Shown piece by piece: positions 60,601-64,000 of a stretch of DNA of 64,000 nucleotides; positions within the stretch are counted from its first letter, which is position 1, and each line of letters opens with the position of its first letter. Source of the DNA: Tenacibaculum sp. M341 (GTDB lineage Bacteria > Bacteroidota > Bacteroidia > Flavobacteriales > Flavobacteriaceae); assembly GCF_004337695.1 (NCBI RefSeq), contig NZ_SJXJ01000018.1, forward strand, positions 1 through 64,000, read 5' to 3'. The notes under the pieces were generated by a model. It did no database searches. It was not told the DNA's origin and worked only from the letters and a program-made list of their open reading frames with translations. The translations under genes and the position numbers were made by a program.

Positions 60601-61178
60601 GCTAAAAAATCATAAAGAGTAGGACGATATTTTTTAGAACCTTTAACAGTATTTAGTATGTCAGAAAATTTATGGATATCTGTTTTTTGTAGTGTTTCTT
60701 TATCTGTAAGTGAGTTTTGATAATGTGTATGTATTTCAGTAAACAATGTTTCCAAATCCCAAGTTCTAAAATCTGTTTCATCAACTTTTGAATTGGTTTT
60801 AGTTCTGTTATAAAACTTCCAACGATGTTGATTAAAGTACTGCCAGTATAAGTTTGCTAAAATGTTTTCTAATACATTTTTTGTTGGCGTATTGTTGGTT
60901 TGTATGTGCTTTTTAAATTCGTTAATTACCTTTAATTGTGCATCTTCTTCAATAATTAGAGCAAATTTACTTTTGAAAAGAAGTGTTTTAATTAACTGAG
61001 GACTGTTATTTTCTTTTATAGCTTTACCATAAATTTCTTCTACAACCTTTAAAGCTGATTTAGGAAGGTCTTCTTTTTCAAATTGACTTACTTTTTCCCA
61101 TAAACTTTCATAGTTGTTTTGAGCTTTTATAGAGGTTGAGAATAATACTAACATTGTGAATACAAACAGTTTTTTCAT
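54639..61178 (-). CDS. Giant alpha-2-macroglobulin with CarboxypepD_reg and TonB-plug insertions
   Basis: 2,179 residues with signal peptide (MKKLFVFTMLVLFSTSIKAQ). The N-terminal 500 residues are helical and unlike most A2M proteins. MG-type domains follow, with the MG2 phrase FTDRSIYRPGQTVYFKG. Residues about 1,190-1,385 are an insertion: a CarboxypepD_reg-like domain (GVISGIIEDESGPLPGATVI) and a TonB-receptor plug-like segment (IQIRGAESVTTGEQPLYVVD, then LKGAKAMAIYGSRAKDGVII). The A2M core resumes with ALTRWSLQLLAHTK and the thioester motif YPHECAEQTF (Cys about 1,625), then the helical barrel. It probably traps proteases in the periplasm or at the surface. Confidence 0.88.
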   Translation of the reverse strand: MKKLFVFTMLVLFSTSIKAQNNYESLWEKVSQFEKEDLPKSALKVVEEIYGKAIKENNSPQLIKTLLFKSKFALIIEEDAQLKVINEFKKHIQTNNTPTKNVLENILANLYWQYFNQHRWKFYNRTKTNSKVDETDFRTWDLETLFTEIHTHYQNSLTDKETLQKTDIHKFSDILNTVKGSKKYRPTLYDFLAHNALTFYKTDETSITKPNYQFKIDNSDLLCDAVFFSKLNIQTKDTLSLQFNALKIHQELIDFHYEKGNTEALVNVDLERLDFVHKNATFKDKQAVFLETLKTSENNYTKQAVSGLYTFKIAKVYHSQARKYSNETNKQYRFKNKEALELCEKVIKQFPESRAAKECKVLTEKIKEKQIKITSEKYIPIDSYSRLLINFNNIKTLYFSVYQIDQQQKTSFKNLYKLKEKKAFIQKLKKVNNWNSTLPNEFDYLNHSTEVILPKLSQGQYLIVTANNESLSDNTIYGTCFIQVTNLSLITRNEDGKSIYQLLDRVTGTPLTGANVRFSNKSNRRYRKSINKTFTTDKNGEFSYNPNTYYDNVKAFVNYKNDNASFGNYYLRKQDDYNERPNKQIRTFLFTDRSIYRPGQTVYFKGISMEAFKKETKVISNKKATVILRDVNYQEVKKLELTTNEYGSFSGEFIIPNSGLTGNFTIEVSVKDRKGQQSISVEEYKRPKFETTFKPVTETYRVNDEIKVNGNAKAFAGSAITDGKVVYRVHRKIQYPSWCYWYRPYLNSSPQEIINGETTTNNKGDFEITFKALRDESANKENLPVFTYEVTADVTDINGETRSATSLVKVGYHSLLATVAVSENINKAIKKQIVTIDTQNLNGEFTAASGEVSIYKLVAPKKPLRKRPWAAPYYQTISEDEFNEKFPNEAYKNEDNPLQWKKGEKVFSSDFNTNTSKEIELPNLKKWTSGKYIIELTSQDKFNQKVTDKKYFSLFSEKDKLPADNKLFTVTTNKDTYNVNDTAEITFSSNSEAITMMVFVEKKHKLIASHYIQLNKNSKTIKVPVTSEDVGGFGIRYHFVNYNDFENGSLVINVPYPSTDLEITTNTFRDKLQPGANETWSFTVKGSQKDKVTAELLAGMYDTSLDQFKKHQWRFNPIQKPSYNLYNNTNAYISFTDARFHFNSTSQNRAVPLLSLGYDELNWFGFDFYNQQWAQKSYVRNLIVQKTNFGGVISGIIEDESGPLPGATVIIKGTVFGTETDFNGRFSLKVNKGDVVVFSFVGYKTVEKTVGDFSNILITLEEANTLDEVVVAGYATKRKRAYTGSATNKIHSKLEGRAADVMVESEDDASNLTYAAPGSPENIQIRGAESVTTGEQPLYVVDGKIVDDISNINEKDILTLEVLKGAKAMAIYGSRAKDGVIIITTGTGLKAIPVRKNLQETAFFYPHLTTDANGNVSFSFTAPEALTRWSLQLLAHTKELHAAVKSFSTVTQKELMVIPNAPRFLREGDVITLSAKISNLSDRKLVGVCQLVLTDAVTSAPLSNLFSDDITKSFSVDKDGNTNVSWKLNVSDTAQAIQYKIIAKAGDFSDGEQSVLPVLSNRMLVTETLPMWVRSNQSKTFTLNKLKNNTSNTLKHHKLSLEVTSNPAWYAVQALPYLMEYPHECAEQTFARYYANTLASFIANSNPRIQNVFNQWKTSDALISNLEKNEELKSLIIQETPWLRDAQSESEQKKRIALLFDLNKMKNEQHKTIQKLKNMQMPEGGFPWFKGGRYPSIHITNHIATGFGHLRKLGIEKFDKTTEVMLPKTVRFLDEEFEDTYKRLLKQAEKIRKQKGKKEADAFLQKKQIGYTQIQYLYMRSFFKDITMNDRVQKAVTYYTKQAEMFWNDFNLYAKGQIALTSFRNTNTTIANKILKSLEENSITSEELGMYWKENKSGWYWHQAPIETQALLIEAFSEVSKDTKTIDNLKIWLLKNKQVSRWKTTKATSDAVYALLLQGTNWISSTEIVTVKIGDTTLDPKKIENTKVEAGTGYFKTSWSGNNIKPSMANVTLTKKDEGIAWGGLYWQYFEDLDKITSAKTPLQLTKQLFKKVNADTGKKLIAVSNENLAVGDLVTVRIELRADRTMEFIHMKDMRASAFEPVDVLSKYKWQDGLGYYQSTKDAATHFFFNRLAKGTYVFEYDVRVNNKGSFSNGITSIQSMYAPEFSSHSEGVRVIVK

Positions 61179-61304
61179 GATGTAAATTTTATCTGGCTGA
61201 AAGATACTTTACTTACTACAATATAAGAAAGTTTAAATAAGTAAAAAGGTGTTTTCAGTATGTTAACGTGTTGTTTTAATTAGTTTGTTTAATAGCTGTA
61301 AACA

Positions 61305-61329
61305 AAAAACGAGCCATTGGCTCGTTTTT
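61305..61329 (-). terminator. Intrinsic terminator
   Basis: An 11-bp perfect stem AAAAACGAGCC / GGCTCGTTTTT with a 3-base loop, read on the minus strand after the gene at 61353. Confidence 0.85.
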
Positions 61330-61352
61330 GTATTTTATGAATTGTTTTATAA

Positions 61353-62930
61353 TTACTTGTTTAGTAATTTTTGAACTAAAACTTTTAACTCAGCTATTTC
61401 TTTTTCTTGCTTTTCTATTTTAGCATTTTGTTTTTTTAATGCTTTAATTTCTTTTTGCTGCTGAATGGTGTATAAAGTTAACTCTTCTATTTTTTGAAGT
61501 AATTTACTATCCATTTCACCTAAAAAGATTCCATTTTTTTCAACTTCTTTAGCACTAGGAATATCTTTCAAATGTCCGTTTTCTGCAATATGATTTTCAA
61601 CTTCGTCTAAAGTTGGTAGTTTGTAATTATCGTAAAAAACAAAGTCTGACCATCCATCTAAAGAAACTTTTATTTCTTTGGTTTTAATTTTACCGTTTAC
61701 AGCTAGTTTCCATTCACCAGGTGTTACAGTTCCTATACCAACGTTACCATTAGCACCCTCTAAAAATAAAACAGATTTCATACCTTTTCCAGCAACATTA
61801 GATTGAAAGTTGTAATCACCACCACCAGATGTATTTCTTAAAAGAAGTTGCTTGTTTTCATTTACTCGCATGAAAAAGCTTTCTGCACCATCTTTTCTTT
61901 TAAAACCGATTTGACTTACTCCTTCTGTATAACCAATAGATAATTTAGAAAGAGGTTTTAGTGTTCCTATTCCCAAATTACCGTTATTTTCAAAAGTAAA
62001 ACGTACATTTTTGTTTGGTTCATAAATTCCGCTAGATAATCTTAAAATTGGTTTCGTTTCGTCTGTAGAAACTTGATTTATGTATACCGCAGCACCACCA
62101 CCAACACGTGTGAAATGATTAAAATCAGTATTAGAATTTTTAGTTTTTATAGCTTTTGATACAATACCACCTTCTACATCAAGTTTTGCTTTAGGATTAG
62201 TTGTACCAATTCCTACTTTAAAATCATTGATTCTCATAACAGACGAACCATTATGATCGGTAAAGTTAAAACCTCCGTCAGGATTGCTTTGTCCTTCTCC
62301 CATAGAGTTTTTAAAACGAATCATTCTGCTAACTCCACCTGAAGAATATTCTTCGATTGTTCGATCTTTCCAACTCCAATAAAGTTTTCCTTCCCTAGCT
62401 AATCTAAGGTTCCCGTTTATATCCAATTTTTCGGTAGGAGTAGTTGTATTGATACCAATATTACCATTAGCACCTTCCATGAACAAAACAGATTTCATGC
62501 CTTTTCCAGCAACATTAGATTGAAAATTATAATCACCACCACCAGATGTATTTCTTAAAAGAAGTTGATTGTTTTCATTTACTTGCATGAAAAAGCTTTC
62601 CGCACCATCTTTTCTTTTAAAACCGATTTGGCTTACACCTTCTGTATAACCAATAGATAATTTAGAAAGAGGTTTTAGTGTTCCAATCCCTACATAACCA
62701 TTGTTCTCAACAGTAAAACGTACATTTTTATTTGGTTCATAAATTCCGCTAGATAGTCTTAAAATTGGAAAACTACTGTCAGAAGAAATTTGATTGATAT
62801 AAACAGCAGCACCACCACCAACACGTGTTAAATGATTAAAATCGGTATTAGTATCAGGTGTCTTAAATGATTGAGCATTGATTCCTAGAGAAAAACTAGC
62901 TAGAGCTATAAAAGCAATTTTGATTTTCAT
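61353..62930 (-). CDS. Exported adhesin/tail-fibre-like protein with internal duplication
   Basis: The ATG at 62930 (MKIKIAFIALASFSLGINAQ) gives a good signal peptide; an ATG at 62969 is less likely. 525 residues. Two near-identical blocks, each with FNHLTRVGGGAAVYINQ, the RLSSGIYEPNKNVRF stretch, NGYVGIGTLKPLSKLSIGYT and GEGxD-like glycine-rich loops (GGGDYNFQSNVAGKGMKSVL), occur around residues 30-180 and 255-420. The end (ENHIAENGHLKDIPSAKEVE and a coiled coil) resembles the tail-fibre/S74-like C-terminus of Bacteroidetes. Probably surface-exposed. It lies just downstream of an OmpA-family gene. Confidence 0.75.
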   Translation of the reverse strand: MKIKIAFIALASFSLGINAQSFKTPDTNTDFNHLTRVGGGAAVYINQISSDSSFPILRLSSGIYEPNKNVRFTVENNGYVGIGTLKPLSKLSIGYTEGVSQIGFKRKDGAESFFMQVNENNQLLLRNTSGGGDYNFQSNVAGKGMKSVLFMEGANGNIGINTTTPTEKLDINGNLRLAREGKLYWSWKDRTIEEYSSGGVSRMIRFKNSMGEGQSNPDGGFNFTDHNGSSVMRINDFKVGIGTTNPKAKLDVEGGIVSKAIKTKNSNTDFNHFTRVGGGAAVYINQVSTDETKPILRLSSGIYEPNKNVRFTFENNGNLGIGTLKPLSKLSIGYTEGVSQIGFKRKDGAESFFMRVNENKQLLLRNTSGGGDYNFQSNVAGKGMKSVLFLEGANGNVGIGTVTPGEWKLAVNGKIKTKEIKVSLDGWSDFVFYDNYKLPTLDEVENHIAENGHLKDIPSAKEVEKNGIFLGEMDSKLLQKIEELTLYTIQQQKEIKALKKQNAKIEKQEKEIAELKVLVQKLLNK

Positions 62931-63043
62931 AATAATTATTGTTTTAAAAAAGTATATAGAGTAAAGCAATGAAAGAATTAAATCATAGCTTTTTAGGGCA
63001 AATTTATAAATAATAATTGATTAAAGAATAGTTTGTAAACACT

Positions 63044-63078
63044 AAAGGCAAAATAAACTCAATATTTATTTTGCCTTT
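63044..63078 (-). terminator. Hairpin after the OmpA-family gene
   Basis: AAAGGCAAAATAAA and TTTATTTTGCCTTT form a perfect 14-bp stem with a 7-base loop beyond the stop codon at 63114. The T tail is short. Confidence 0.7.
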
Positions 63079-63113
63079 GATTTGTGTTATTTATCTTTAA
63101 AAGAATTGAAGAG

Positions 63114-64000
63114 TTACAACAGCTTTTTAACTACAAATTCACAACGTCTATTAATTTCGTGTTGTTCTTCTGTACAAGCATCTTCAGTTTTACATTTAAT
63201 TAATGGTTGAGTTTCTCCGTAGCCAATAGCCGTAATTCTATCAGGTTCTATACCATTTTCTAAAAAGTACATGCGCACAGAAGTAGCTCTTTTTTGAGAA
63301 AGCTCTAAGTTATAACGATTGTTTCCTCTAATATCTGAGTGAGTTCCAACTTCAACAACCATATCAGGATATTTTTTCATTAAGGTAATTACTTTGTCAA
63401 TAGCTTTTTTACTATCTCTTCGTAAATACCATAACTTATAATCGAAGTTAATTTCATCGGTTTTAACAATTACTTTTCCTTTCTCCTTTTCTATATCCTC
63501 TTCATCTGCAATTATCTTTTCTTTCTTTTTAGCAATGGTAACTTTTAGTGCTTCTTGCTCTTTTAACTTTTGCTCTTGTTCCTTTTTTTGTTGTAAAGCT
63601 AAAGCTTCTCGTTCTTTCAATTTTTTTAATTCTAAGGCTTTTTGTTCTTCTTCGGCTATAATGGCTAAAGATTTTAATTCCATAGAAGCGTCGTTATTTT
63701 TATTACGCTCTTTTTTAACAATAACCGTTTTTTGTTCTTTGGTATATCCTTCTTTTGATGCTTTTACTACATAAGTAACTTTACAGGCTACAGTGAATTT
63801 AAAATCACCATTATCATTTGTTGTATGTTTATTAAGAACTTTACCATTGGCATCAGTAAGTACCACTAAAGTATTAGGTAATAAAACACCAGAATCTATA
63901 TCAGTAATTGTACCCGAGATAAACTGTTGGCATTTTTGAATTTTTAAAGGTCTTTCTTCAAATATTTTATAAATATCGTCACTACCTTTTCCTCCAGTTC
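63114..64000 (-). CDS. OmpA-family protein with CarboxypepD_reg-like domain, C-terminal part
   Basis: The frame is open to the window edge, so the N-terminus is missing; a GTG at 63866 is not the true start. The partial chain begins TGGKGSDDIYKIFEERPLKI, the tail of a PD40/WD40-like propeller. A CarboxypepD_reg-like beta domain follows (TDANGKVLNKHTTNDNGDFK), then a Lys/Glu coiled coil, and an OmpA domain with VVEVGTHSDIRGNNRYNLEL, SQKRATSVRMYFL and INRRCEFVVKKLL. The OmpA domain binds peptidoglycan. In Bacteroidetes such genes usually accompany PorP/SprF proteins. Confidence 0.88.
   Translation of the reverse strand, partial: TGGKGSDDIYKIFEERPLKIQKCQQFISGTITDIDSGVLLPNTLVVLTDANGKVLNKHTTNDNGDFKFTVACKVTYVVKASKEGYTKEQKTVIVKKERNKNNDASMELKSLAIIAEEEQKALELKKLKEREALALQQKKEQEQKLKEQEALKVTIAKKKEKIIADEEDIEKEKGKVIVKTDEINFDYKLWYLRRDSKKAIDKVITLMKKYPDMVVEVGTHSDIRGNNRYNLELSQKRATSVRMYFLENGIEPDRITAIGYGETQPLIKCKTEDACTEEQHEINRRCEFVVKKLL

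Overview
The window looks like a chromosomal segment of a marine member of the Flavobacteriaceae (Bacteroidetes), most like the Tenacibaculum/Polaribacter group, although the genus cannot be proven from the sequence. The reasons are the very AT-rich DNA, weak or absent Shine-Dalgarno sites, promoters with the Bacteroidetes -7 box TAnnTTTG, a type IX secretion C-terminal domain, a tmRNA tag of the form GENNYALAA, an OmpA-family protein with a CarboxypepD_reg-like segment, and an alpha-2-macroglobulin fused to TonB-plug-like segments.

Layout. 1-98 is the 3' end of a 5S rRNA with its terminator. 196-22,700 is ordinary chromosome: two secreted transglutaminase-like proteins, a small regulator plus CreD-type membrane cluster, a T9SS-exported purple-acid-phosphatase-like protein, a TetR regulator followed by a candidate structured RNA, a 614-residue PLP enzyme, a tail-fibre-like surface protein, a BNR/sortilin-type repeat protein, and then a gene-poor repeat-rich stretch (20.0-22.7 kb) holding two paralogous charged exported proteins and several very small ORFs.

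23.3-38.0 kb is a defence island on the plus strand: a WYL regulator, an AAA ATPase with an overlapping uncharacterised partner, a type I restriction-modification operon (hsdM, hsdS, an rmuC homologue, hsdR), then mcrB and mcrC. The two mcr genes each appear to carry a one-base frameshift. The ATPase/partner pair is the least explained cargo and the best candidate for an undescribed system.

38.05-44.25 kb is a 6.2-kb integrative element inserted at the 3' end of ssrA (tmRNA, minus strand, 44,240-44,635). It is bounded by a 15-bp direct repeat that matches the tmRNA 3' end. It encodes a tyrosine integrase, an RteC-like protein, several small helix-turn-helix proteins and a Rep-like protein with a zinc ribbon. 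Integrase-type sites of the form GTTGTACAA...GTTGTRCAAAAC sit near both ends, and I see no relaxase or conjugation genes.

44.7-64 kb returns to chromosome: a saccharopine/alanine-dehydrogenase-like oxidoreductase, a DUF2459 protein, a DUF3820 protein, an outer-membrane barrel, a NagX-like acyltransferase, a HExxH lipoprotein, a LytTR two-component pair followed by a 23-bp minisatellite, a giant alpha-2-macroglobulin, an adhesin-like repeat protein and the C-terminal part of an OmpA-family protein cut by the window end.
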